DNA of 64,000 nt from Cellvibrionaceae bacterium (GTDB lineage: Bacteria > Pseudomonadota > Gammaproteobacteria > Pseudomonadales > Cellvibrionaceae), in assembly GCA_021151825.1 (NCBI GenBank), contig JAGKWQ010000005.1:186001-250000 (forward strand), given 5' to 3'. A model generated the notes under the pieces. The model saw nothing but the letters and a program-made list of their open reading frames with translations, searched no databases and was not told the DNA's origin. Positions 17,483 to 27,300 of the stretch are shown in pieces (position 1 is the first letter of the stretch; each line of letters opens with the position of its first letter). The position numbers and the translations under genes are program-made.

Positions 17483-20400
17483 GATTGCACCTCCGTTGGG
17501 GCAGAATTTAATTGTTGCAGAGCCTGTTTAACGACCGCATCCAATTCACCATTCACCAAGGGCTTTTGCAGCCAGTAAATACGCGTTTGAGTTCCAAGTT
17601 TAGCCAAGCGTTTTTTGCCTTCATCAAGGCCGCCGGTGATGATAATAATCGGTAATTTTCTATCGCTCTTGAATGTACCATTATTCTGTTGGCGAATTTG
17701 TTCCACTATATCTACGCCATGCATGTCAGGCAGATTTAAATCCAGTGTAATTAAATCGTAATCACGTAATTGCAGATGCTCCAGTGCCGTTTGCCCATTC
17801 ATCGCGCGATCCACATCCAAACCTTGTGCCGATAACGCATGAGCCAATACTTCCGCCGTTTCCGGATCGTCCTCAACAATTAATAAATGCGGTTTGGTTT
17901 TTATCGGCTCAAGGCGGGTCGATGGAACTTTTTGAGTTGCATCTTCACACGGCAAATCAAAATAAAAACTCGCACCATTGCCGGGAGTCGATTCAACGCC
18001 GACTTTACCGCCCATGCGTTCAATAATTTCTTTACAAATGGCCAGCCCCAATCCGGTTCCACCTTTCTGCCGGGTATCCGAGGAGTCCGCTTGTGAAAAT
18101 TTCTGGAACAGGCGCGCCCGGAAATCATCGGGAATGCCAGGTCCTTTATCTGTCACTATTACTCGCACGCTGCCAAAGCGCGGTGCAACACTGATTGTTA
18201 CTGCCTCATTGGCTGGAGAAAATTTCGCGGCATTGGATAAATAATTGGCAAGCACTTGTAATAACCGTTGCGCATCTACCATCACTTTTACATCGACCGA
18301 ACCGGGTGCTATTTGATAAGCCACACTGTACTGCGCAGCAAAGGACGCATTGGCTTCCATACTTTGCTGGATCAATGACAACAACATATGCGGCTGCAAA
18401 TCAAAATGCATTTTACCGGCAACCAGTTTTTCCATATCCAGCAAGTCATTGACCAGATGGATTAATCGCTGCGAATTATTGTGGGCAATCTGAATCATGC
18501 GCGTTGATTGTTCAGAAAGTGCACCAGCGAGACCATTAACCAATATTCCCAGTGCGCCGCTAATTGCGGTTAATGGTGTTCGTAGTTCGTGGCTAACCGT
18601 TGAAATAAATTCCGTTTTCATTTGGTCGATGCGTTTAATTTCACTGATGTCACGCGCAATTCCCAAAAAGCCGGTAATTTTTCCTTCAGCATCACGCAGG
18701 GCAGAAATGGTGAGAATAACAGGAAATTGGCTGCCGTCTTTACGCACATAACGCCATTCATTTTCATCACTATTGCCTTCACGTGCTTTGGCAACAAAAG
18801 TCTCAAAACCGGGTTTTACTTCGTAACCCAATTCGCACGTTAAGTGATGAGCATGCGCAACAATTTCTTCCGGTAAATGCATAATCGCCGGCGATTGTTT
18901 GTCAATCATTTCAGCGGCGGTGTAATCCAGCATTAACTCCGCGCCCAGATTAAATGTTTTGATGGTGCCGTTCACATCGGTGGAAATAATAGCAACGCTG
19001 GCCGCATCCAAAATCGCCTTGCGCAATGAATTGGTTTCTTGCAATTGTATTTCTGCTTGCTTGAGCGGTGTGATATCTGAAACATATCCATGCCAAAGCA
19101 CACTGCCATCGTCCAGTTTTTCCGGAATAGATTCAACATGTGTCCAGATCATGCCACGTACCGGATGATTCACTCGTACGGTTGCAACCCAGGGCGTTAA
19201 ATGTGATGCAGAATAGGAAACACTTTCACTCACCCAACCCACATCATCCGGATGAATAACTTCAAATACTTTTTGCGCCGAAGTGGCAACATCTTCCGGT
19301 GCGACGTTATAAATATTTTTCATGCCGGGGCTGGCATACGGAAAAAATGAACTACCATCGGGGCGCAGCTGGAATTGGTAAAGGAAGCCCGGCAAACGCT
19401 CGCTGAGTTTTTGGAACCGGTTGAGGATAATTTTTTTATCGCGCTCTTGTTGCCAGCGCTCTACGACAGAACTGATCCAGCGCGCCAGCAAGCGCACAAA
19501 ATCTTTATCCAGCGCATCGTATTGGTGATGGCGGGTTTTACGCGAGAAAAAACACAAGGTGCCGTATACGCGATCATGAATCCATAACGGCACACCAATA
19601 TAAGTTTCGATTTGCGTGAGCAAATACGACGGATGCTGTTTGTGTTCACTCGCCGGAATATCGTCTTCTGCAAATACATCGCGCAACGCGACGGTGATGC
19701 CGCAATAGTTTTTACCCAGGTGATTGGAGACGGAAACGTCTTTATTGCCCTGCGCAGAAAATTGCACATGCACGCGATAATCCTCACCATTGATTTCGCT
19801 GATAACGCCGCTGCTCAAACCCAAATAGCGCGCCCCCAAGCTCAACGCGAGGCGCAATTGTTCTGCCGGATCCACGGCGGAGAGCGAAGCAATTTCGTTA
19901 AGCGAATGCAACGCCGCTTGCTGGCGAATACTAACCAACTCGGTATTTTTGCGATCGGTAATATCGGTGTATACACCCAACATCAGTGCGGCCCTGCCAT
20001 CGGGCTGCCATTCCACCACTTTGCCGCGGGTGAGAATCCATTTGTAACTGCCGTCATGCACTTTAAGCCGATACTCATTTTCGTACATGGCGGTCTCGCC
20101 TTTGATGTGGCGAATAATATCGCTGTAACTCACACGCTTGTCCGCGGGATGGACCCGGCTCATCCACTCATCCAGATCCAGCGAGTTGGGTGACTCGGGT
20201 GGAATACCACATAACTGGCGCCACTCCGGCGAAAAGATCGCTTTATCATGGGCGATATCCCACTCCCAAAAGCCGGAATCACTGCTGCGTAATGCCAGTG
20301 CCAGGCGCTGGCGCGCTTGCTCACTCTGGGCGTGCTCTGCCCCCATTTGCTGGCTGTAATGGTTGATAAGTTGTTTGATGTAAGAGCGATTCAAACGAAT

Positions 20401-21438
20401 AAATCCAACCAACAGCAATTGTGCGCACACCAATGCCGCCAACCATTTGGCAATCACTCGCTGGCGGATAGATTGATAACTGTCATAAGCCTTGGTGATG
20501 TCACTCCACACCAGCATCGCCAAACCGGATTCTTCGTCAGGCACTTCCACCTGTTTAACCGGCCACCAGGAAACCAGAAAGGTTTTGCCGGCATCGTGCA
20601 ACAATTGCCCTTGTTGGTTAATGGGAATCAGGCCGCGGCTCCACCAGTTGTTTAGTTGCGGATCGCTACTTTCTTCAAGACGCCAGTCATCAACGACAGT
20701 AGGATTTTTTTGATTGAGCACCTGCCGGATTTGCTCCCATAACACTTGCTCGACAGCTGCTTTGCGTAAGAACATCGCCATTTGCATCGGCAATGGCTCG
20801 CCATTCCGGCTTTGTGGAATAGATGACATCCCCACTTCCAAAACCGCAATAACCCCGCCCGACTGATCTTCCCGCGCCATAATAGGCAGCACAGCGCGAT
20901 GGCCACTGCCATGGCGGGAAATATCCTCTCCCCAAGCGGGCAAACCGGAACTGAAGGCGTTAGTGATCAAAGGCCGCAAGCCACTCAGGCTATCGCCAAA
21001 GCGATCTGGACGATGCATGCGCAAAAAGGCAATGGCGCCGGGGGCGTAATAAATGCTGAGCTGGCGCACCCCTAACTCCTCCATACTGCTCCAGCTATCG
21101 TGCAAGCTCGCTTGCAATGCAGCACGGGCGGCGCTCAGTTGTTCGGGAGTAACCTGCCCATCGGTGTTGGCAAACACGGCATGAGTGCGACGAATCTCAC
21201 TGACAATTGCTGCGTCCCTCGTCAACAGCTGGGCTAGCAACATAGCCTGCTGGGTGAGATCGCGACTACTGGCTTCCATATAATCTTTTTGGGTTTGGGC
21301 GTTCCAGACCAGGCGCTCTTCCCATACTTGTTGATGCACGTGCAAATCGGCGCGCATAAATAATAAAAATACCAACGCCAGTGCCGTAGCAGAGAGCCAG
21401 GGCAACCACTGGTAAAGGCGTTTAGTATTCGACTGCAT
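17479..21438 (-). CDS. Membrane hybrid histidine kinase (periplasmic sensor, PAS, GAF, REC)
   Basis: Large sensor kinase of 1319 aa from the ATG at 21438; the frame continues to 21510 but the shorter form begins cleanly before TM1. Layout: TM1 (about 10-30), a periplasmic Cache-like sensor region of some 300 residues (with FLRMHRPDRFGDSLSG), TM2 near 340-360, a PAS domain, a GAF domain and two further PAS domains. HisKA follows (VSHELRTPLTAISGALG), then HATPase (NYLSNAAKFS, TDKGPGIP, GTGLGLAIC) and a C-terminal receiver (IVEDDPE, Asp in ITLDLNLPDMHG). It overlaps the next kinase gene by 4 bp. First gene of the operon. Signal unknown. Confidence 0.92.
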   Translation of the reverse strand: MQSNTKRLYQWLPWLSATALALVFLLFMRADLHVHQQVWEERLVWNAQTQKDYMEASSRDLTQQAMLLAQLLTRDAAIVSEIRRTHAVFANTDGQVTPEQLSAARAALQASLHDSWSSMEELGVRQLSIYYAPGAIAFLRMHRPDRFGDSLSGLRPLITNAFSSGLPAWGEDISRHGSGHRAVLPIMAREDQSGGVIAVLEVGMSSIPQSRNGEPLPMQMAMFLRKAAVEQVLWEQIRQVLNQKNPTVVDDWRLEESSDPQLNNWWSRGLIPINQQGQLLHDAGKTFLVSWWPVKQVEVPDEESGLAMLVWSDITKAYDSYQSIRQRVIAKWLAALVCAQLLLVGFIRLNRSYIKQLINHYSQQMGAEHAQSEQARQRLALALRSSDSGFWEWDIAHDKAIFSPEWRQLCGIPPESPNSLDLDEWMSRVHPADKRVSYSDIIRHIKGETAMYENEYRLKVHDGSYKWILTRGKVVEWQPDGRAALMLGVYTDITDRKNTELVSIRQQAALHSLNEIASLSAVDPAEQLRLALSLGARYLGLSSGVISEINGEDYRVHVQFSAQGNKDVSVSNHLGKNYCGITVALRDVFAEDDIPASEHKQHPSYLLTQIETYIGVPLWIHDRVYGTLCFFSRKTRHHQYDALDKDFVRLLARWISSVVERWQQERDKKIILNRFQKLSERLPGFLYQFQLRPDGSSFFPYASPGMKNIYNVAPEDVATSAQKVFEVIHPDDVGWVSESVSYSASHLTPWVATVRVNHPVRGMIWTHVESIPEKLDDGSVLWHGYVSDITPLKQAEIQLQETNSLRKAILDAASVAIISTDVNGTIKTFNLGAELMLDYTAAEMIDKQSPAIMHLPEEIVAHAHHLTCELGYEVKPGFETFVAKAREGNSDENEWRYVRKDGSQFPVILTISALRDAEGKITGFLGIARDISEIKRIDQMKTEFISTVSHELRTPLTAISGALGILVNGLAGALSEQSTRMIQIAHNNSQRLIHLVNDLLDMEKLVAGKMHFDLQPHMLLSLIQQSMEANASFAAQYSVAYQIAPGSVDVKVMVDAQRLLQVLANYLSNAAKFSPANEAVTISVAPRFGSVRVIVTDKGPGIPDDFRARLFQKFSQADSSDTRQKGGTGLGLAICKEIIERMGGKVGVESTPGNGASFYFDLPCEDATQKVPSTRLEPIKTKPHLLIVEDDPETAEVLAHALSAQGLDVDRAMNGQTALEHLQLRDYDLITLDLNLPDMHGVDIVEQIRQQNNGTFKSDRKLPIIIITGGLDEGKKRLAKLGTQTRIYWLQKPLVNGELDAVVKQALQQLNSAPTEVQS

Positions 21439-21556
21439 GGATGTCCCGGGGTAATTGTTATTGGTAAATCCACCCAAAAAGCGGCGAAGTATTACCCCAG
21501 TGTAGTGCAAAATTTTTGTGAAGCAGGTCCGCCCAAGCCCGTGCTAATGGACCGCC

Positions 21557-21862
21557 TTACTTGCCTGCACGCCGGCGGCGAGTCTCTTTCGGGTCAGCAG
21601 CGAGAGGGCGATAAATCTCTACCCTGTCACCGGCATGAAGAATGTGTTTATCTGCAGAATCCAGGCCTTTTGTGCCCAGGGATTGACCAAAAATACCCAT
21701 TTTGGCACTGCTGATATCCAAATCGGGAAAGTGATCAGTAATACCGGAACGCCTGGCCGCATCCAGCGCTGTTGTCCCCGGCTCAACCAGCAGCGCGATA
21801 ATTTTCTGTTTATGCGGTAGGGCGTAAGCCACTTCCACGGTAATCAAATCAAAATCAGCCAT
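21557..21862 (-). CDS. rnfH: RnfH family ubiquitin-like protein
   Basis: Small protein (101 aa) with the beta-grasp/ubiquitin-like fold of the RnfH (UPF0125) family, function poorly defined. Family features seen: VEVAYALPHKQ near the start, the helix LDAARRSGI, IGIFG-type turn MGIFG, and the C-terminal GDRVEIYRPLAADPKETRRRRA stretch before a basic tail. It sits directly downstream of ratA, the conserved ratA-rnfH pair found next to smpB in many gammaproteobacteria. Confidence 0.93.
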   Translation of the reverse strand: MADFDLITVEVAYALPHKQKIIALLVEPGTTALDAARRSGITDHFPDLDISSAKMGIFGQSLGTKGLDSADKHILHAGDRVEIYRPLAADPKETRRRRAGK

Positions 21863-21918
21863 AAACCTTATCCCCGTCCAAGCCTGGTCCCTCCTAAACG
21901 TTACACCGATGAAACCGG

Positions 21919-22353
21919 CTAGCGATAAACCTGTTTAGCGCGAGCACATAGCGCGTCTACCTGTTTGGTTCCGACCGACTCGAACAGTTTACCCACCGCC
22001 ATTCCCAGCAAACGATTTTTCATTTCGAATTCCAGCAAAAAATTTACCTTGCAGGCCTGCTCATTCAAGGGCGTAAACTGCCATACACCGCGCAGATAAT
22101 TAAAAGGGCCATCCACCAGATTCATACTCATCTTATGGGGTGCCTGCAATTGGTTGCGGGTAATAAAACTCTGGGTCACGCCAGCCTTACTCAACTCCAG
22201 CCGCGCTTCCAGCCAATCATCGCCGCGCGTCAGGATCTTCGCCCCGACACAGCCCTCCATATACTGCGGGTAGGCCTCAATATCATTGACCAGATCAAAC
22301 ATCTGTTGCGCGGAATAATGTACCAGCGCCGATCTTTCTACCTTTGTCGCCAA
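21919..22353 (-). CDS. ratA: RatA / Coq10-type START-domain protein
   Basis: SRPBCC-fold protein. The E. coli homologue RatA was reported to bind 50S subunits and block 70S formation, while the fold is also that of the ubiquinone-binding Coq10; which role applies is open. Family start is M-A-T-K-V-E-R-S, which here corresponds to a TTG codon at 22353 preceded by GGGGA; a GTG at 22383 would add ten residues that match nothing. That gives about 144 aa. Conserved stretches: SALVHYSAQQMFDLVNDIE, YPQYMEGC, and the C-terminal amphipathic helix. It is divergent from smpB and upstream of rnfH. Confidence 0.9.
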   Translation of the reverse strand: MATKVERSALVHYSAQQMFDLVNDIEAYPQYMEGCVGAKILTRGDDWLEARLELSKAGVTQSFITRNQLQAPHKMSMNLVDGPFNYLRGVWQFTPLNEQACKVNFLLEFEMKNRLLGMAVGKLFESVGTKQVDALCARAKQVYR

Positions 22354-22503
22354 GGTTCTGTCCCCACACAAATTCAGCCGCACTCGGGCTCATGTAATAA
22401 TTGTATCGGGAATGAGGTGCCCGTATAAGCCTGACCCAAGACATAATCGGCGGATTGCCGATATAATGCCCGCCCGATGTTCGATCCGGAAATCCAGGAC
22501 TCC

Positions 22504-22986
22504 ATGGCCAAGAAAGCGCAAAAAAATAGCGACAGTACTATCGCCCTCAATAAAAAAGCCAAATTCGATTACGAATTGCACGAGCGTTTTGAGGCAGGCA
22601 TTGCCCTCACCGGTTGGGAAGTAAAAAGCCTGCGCGCGGGCAAAGGCAATATCACCGACTGCTACGTGATTTTTAAAAATAACGAAGCCTGGTTATTGGC
22701 TTGCCAGATCCAGCCCTTGCTGAGTGCCTCTACCCACTTCGTTACCGACCCGTTTCGCACGCGCAAATTATTGCTTAATCGCCGCGAAATTAATCGCCTG
22801 CAAGAAGCGGTAGAACAAAAAGGCTACACCGTTGTGCCCATTGCCCTTTATTGGAAAGCGCACATTGTGAAATGCGAAATCGCCATCGCTAAAGGCAAAC
22901 AACAGCACGATAAACGCGAAACCGAAAAAGAGCGCGATTGGGCGCGTGAAAAACAGCGTTTGTTTCAGAAAGATCAGCGCGGCTAA
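22504..22986 (+). CDS. smpB: SsrA-binding protein SmpB
   Basis: Binds tmRNA and the ribosome for trans-translation rescue of stalled ribosomes. The frame opens at 22477, but the family start is MAKKAQKN at 22504, giving 160 aa. The OB-fold core shows NKKAKFDYELHERFEAGI, LTGWEVKSLRAGK and LNRREI. The basic C-terminal tail carries KGKQQHDKRETEKERDW, which becomes helical in the A site. The ssrA gene is not in this window. Divergent from ratA-rnfH. Confidence 0.98.
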   Translation: MAKKAQKNSDSTIALNKKAKFDYELHERFEAGIALTGWEVKSLRAGKGNITDCYVIFKNNEAWLLACQIQPLLSASTHFVTDPFRTRKLLLNRREINRLQEAVEQKGYTVVPIALYWKAHIVKCEIAIAKGKQQHDKRETEKERDWAREKQRLFQKDQRG

Positions 22987-23020
22987 TGATTGTGTTAAAA
23001 ATCGTCGCGTCGGCTTCACA

Positions 23021-23049
23021 AAAAAATCCCGCACCAGGCGGGATTTTTT
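23021..23049. terminator. Bidirectional terminator between smpB and the GH5 gene
   Basis: Stem ATCCCGC/GCGGGAT (23026-23032 with 23038-23044), loop ACCAG, flanked by A and T runs. It serves two convergent genes. Confidence 0.92.
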
Positions 23050-23083
23050 ATTGCTCGATCACTCACAATTTATTGCGATCCGA

Positions 23084-24193
23084 TTATTGCTTATTTTCTT
23101 TCAACATCACTTCGCGGAAATGTTTGCCTTGCATGGTAGGTTCATAGGTTTTGTAATCTTTGAACATTTGCGGCGACCAATCCGGATCAAATACCCACCC
23201 CACCCAGCTAATACCTTTGTTGCCAAAATAATCGGTGATGCGTTTGCCGTAGCTACCATCATCAATCACCGGTACGTGCGCACCTTTATCGGTAGCCAGC
23301 TGGTAACCAATTTCGGTGGCAAAGATCGGATATTTATCGGCGGCAAAACCAAAATCGCGATCCCAGTTCTTTTCGTAAGGGGCGCCGACTTTCATCGGGT
23401 AAGGATGGCTAACATAAGCAATGTTATCGCGCTCAATCGGTGTTTTAGCGATGGGTGTTAAATCGTAAGCCCAATTGAAACCCGCGACCAATGAAATCGC
23501 TTTGGAGTTATGCGCTTGAATAATGGTGATAATTTCTTCGTTAATCGCTTTCCACTCTTCCCAGCTGACAATTCCGAGGCGGCCATTAAATACCGTGGGC
23601 TCGTTAAAAATTTCGTAAAACGCCACAGCATTAACACCGGCATAACGCTCGGAGACCGTGCGCCAAAAATCGTAGGTTTCGGGCTTGTCCGTGTAGTAGG
23701 AATTGTTCTGGAACATTTGCGATTTCAAATTGCCAATCGAATGCCAATCCAGAATCACATACATACCCAACTCGTTCGCCCACACCACGGTTTGGTCGAG
23801 CATCGCCAGATAGGCTTTCTTACCGTGTTTGCGCCAGGCCGATGGATGTACTGGCACACGCACCACATTGGCACCCCAGGATTGAATCACCTCAAAATGC
23901 TTTTTATTAAAGTGTTTATCGCGTGAAATTTTATCCGGATCAGAAATATTCAAACCACGAAACACCATTACCTTACCCGACTCATCGACAAATTTATTGC
24001 CCTGAACTTTGATCAGCGGTAACTGTTTGGCGATTTTGGTTTTATCAAACGCAGGAACATCAGTTTGGTTCCACCAGCCACTGGTGCTTTCCCAGGCATT
24101 GTCAGCAAAACAAAGTGAGCTGATAAACAGGGAACTCATAAAAAACAACGAACAAAAAAATGTCAGGTAAAAACGCAGGGTTCTCATGGCCAA
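23084..24193 (-). CDS. Secreted glycoside hydrolase family 5 enzyme
   Basis: Predicted secreted endo-acting beta-glycanase, 369 aa. A Sec signal peptide (hydrophobic core about 8-28, cleavage near CFA-DN) is followed by a single GH5 (beta/alpha)8 barrel with no carbohydrate-binding module or linker. Catalytic residues seen: acid/base Glu in YEIFNEPT and nucleophile Glu in IFATEIGY. Supporting GH5 motifs are FRGLNI near strand 1, VVRVPVHPSAW, and ILDWHSIG. The substrate (beta-1,4-glucan or another glucan or mannan) cannot be set from motifs alone. A second methionine at residue 3 is an equally good start. Monocistronic. Confidence 0.9.
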   Translation of the reverse strand: MAMRTLRFYLTFFCSLFFMSSLFISSLCFADNAWESTSGWWNQTDVPAFDKTKIAKQLPLIKVQGNKFVDESGKVMVFRGLNISDPDKISRDKHFNKKHFEVIQSWGANVVRVPVHPSAWRKHGKKAYLAMLDQTVVWANELGMYVILDWHSIGNLKSQMFQNNSYYTDKPETYDFWRTVSERYAGVNAVAFYEIFNEPTVFNGRLGIVSWEEWKAINEEIITIIQAHNSKAISLVAGFNWAYDLTPIAKTPIERDNIAYVSHPYPMKVGAPYEKNWDRDFGFAADKYPIFATEIGYQLATDKGAHVPVIDDGSYGKRITDYFGNKGISWVGWVFDPDWSPQMFKDYKTYEPTMQGKHFREVMLKENKQ

Positions 24194-24397
24194 GCCTCGT
24201 GATATTTTTAATTCTGTGCAGATTTATTAAAAGCACTTTATTAGATGCAGCAGATGAATGCGTCGATTAGATTAAGGCATGAATCGAGCAAGCGTGCTGG
24301 TTTGCCGGGGCAAACGCTCACTAGCATAGATAATTCGCAGCCATTTGGGTCGTGCTTTAACCCTATTTAACGTCCGACACCACTATCCTTATTAAAA

Positions 24398-27300
24398 TTA
24401 ACGCTCGACTTTATAAACCACATCCACACTTTGGGTTTCCCCCGACTCAGCTTCAATGCGTAACCGTTCTGTTAATTGATATTCCATACCCAAACTGAAG
24501 GCCTGATCGAAAATGCCCACAACATAACGCACCAGCAATCGGGGTGTCAGGTATTTACCTACCCACAATTCACTTTGTTCAAGCCCTTGGTCCGCTTTAA
24601 TTTCCAACTCATCGACGTGGAAAAAGCGGGTAATTCCACCAGTAATAGAACTTCCCGAATCCATTCCCAAGCCACTCATAGCGCTAACTAATAATGATGC
24701 ATCGGCTTTGGAAGCCTCACTCATTGGCTTGCCCGTTAACAGCATCATCATTGCTGCACTTTCGCTCATACTTTCCGATGAAAACACCGTCGCTTTCGGC
24801 TTTTGCAAGGTACCGGAAATATCCAACCCGACTTTGGTATTATCGTCATCGCGAATAATGCGCGACGCGCGAATTTCCAAACCGGGATTTTCATATGGCC
24901 CCTGGAATAACAAACGCCCGCGATCAATCGTCAACGACTGGCCGTAAGCTTTATAACTACCTTCTACAACGCTGACATAACCACTGGTAAAAAATTGCCG
25001 CTGGTTTTCTTTTAGTAAATTAATTTTCCCGGTTAATTTACTGTTCAAACCAAAGCCGTTAAAAATGACATCATTACCTAACGACAGGTTTAAATTGGTC
25101 AGTATTTTAAGCGGTGTTTCCGTATCACCTTGCGCAAATTGATCATCGACAATGACCGCGTCCGGCGAAACCTGGGTTGCACTTTCAGGCAAGGTTTTGA
25201 TATTTGCACGCGCCCAGGGAATAACCGCGCTACCGGAAAGTTCCACCAGATTTTGATTGGCATTCACTTTAATATCGGGACTTAAGGTGGCTTTCAATTC
25301 AGGCAATGAAACAACTTCGACATCATTGCCATTAACAAAACCTTGCAAGCTCCATTCGGGCGTACCAAATTTTGTTAAATCACCTACCACTGACAATCGG
25401 CCTTTATCCGACTGCAATTGACTCACCAAACTAATGGTGCCGGCCTGGTTGGAATTTATTTGCACTTCGATATTGGTTAGATCCAGACCGAGGCGCGGTA
25501 AATTGGCAACACCATTATGCAAACTGATATTGCCTAATAGATAAGGCTGCGCAAAGGTTCCACCAACCGATAAATCGGCAAGAAAATCACCTTTAACATC
25601 ATTGGCAAATGGCACCACCGTTTCCAGCGGTGCAAGGTTGGAGAAGCGTGCAATTAAATTTCCGCTATTAATCTTTTGCTGCACCAAATCAACATCAGCA
25701 CTAGTAGTAATCTGCCCATAACCAGTCCAGTCCATTTCCCCGTTCGCGGTTAACTTTCCCTTTTGCAAAACCGATTGCACCGAAAATTTTCGCCAGGGAT
25801 AAACCTCGGTAGTACCGCCTGCATACTGATAGCGCAATTCTGCATTGCGTGTGCTGACATTGGCGCTGGCACTGATGTTGGCTAACGAAAAATCCGGCGC
25901 CCGTGCATGCAGAGAACCATCCATAACGCCCGCAAAATAGACTTCTACTTTAAAGAGAGATAAAAATTGGCGCAGCGGAACCGAATCAAGATTGGCATTC
26001 AAGCGTGCGCCAGTAGGGCTGGCCCATTCGCCGTCAATGCATAATTGTGGCAATGAATAGGTTTCAATCGGGCTTGCCGGTAATTTTTTATTCGCAACCA
26101 ACCAATCATAATTATTTTTTACAAAGGTCGCATTGGGCATCCAATCGCCAATGACCTGCTCCTGCTCTACTTCGGAAATGCGCTCAACCTGGCCGGTAAG
26201 GTTACTGCGCGTCGTTAAACATTGACGATCCAGAATAATTGCATCGCTATTAACGCGAATAGGTTGACTTGATGTTAACCACCAACGCGGCACTTTTTTC
26301 AGTTTTATCGCCAACTGTTCAAACTGGCCCTGCCACTGTGCATCGTTATACTCGCCGCGCATTTTAAAATCGACACGACCATAAGTGGTGTGCCTGACCA
26401 ATGCTTCCAGTTTATGTTGTTTGAGCGAACCGAAACCGTTCACAATTAAACTGGAAAAATTATTATCAGCAACGCGCAAGCGTGCAGCAGCAAACGTTAA
26501 TGCGTAGTCCTCCGCACCAATAGCAGAAATGACATTCGCCGCAACCGGAGCAGCAATTGGCACCGAAGGTTCGATAGTAGTTTGTGAACTAACAGGTCCT
26601 TGCAATTCCTGTTTTGGAATTAACGATAGTTGCAATTTCTCTACGGAATAATTGCTCCAGGAAAATTGGGTGATGGATGTATCTATTTCCAGCTTGGGTC
26701 TTTGCGAAGTGCCTTGCAAACGACCTTTGCTGACAACACTGCCCTGCACGCTGTTATCAATCTGATACAACATAGGTGCATTAATGTCCCACTCCAGATT
26801 AAATGCATCGCCTATATCACCTTTTAGCTGCAAGCGGTTTGCACCAAAAATAAATTGCAAACCATCGCTATGCACATTTTTCCCGTCATAAGCCAGACTG
26901 CCATTGGCCAACAAATTATTACCGCGAATATCGCCACTCACATCCAGATCCTGCACTTGTGCATTCCAGGTAGAGTTCGTATTAACACTTGCAGGCACGT
27001 TGTTATAAGCACCTTGGGTGGAAAAAGTAGCATTGATATTACTTGGCCAATCATCCAATAAACTGGCGAGATTTAAATGCTCGGCGTTAACTGCTAATTT
27101 CCATTTCACCTGCGGCAACCATTCCACGTCCCCTTGCAGGCTCAAACCGGCATCGCTATCTATATATTTTTCTGTGGCGAGTGAAGAGGAGGATACTGAA
27201 GCAGTACTCTTTGTGTTGGCATTGCGATTATTGGCATCAGCCAGATAACGTTCGCGAAAGTTTAAAAATTCAATGTGGATTTTTTTTAAATCGCCTTGTG

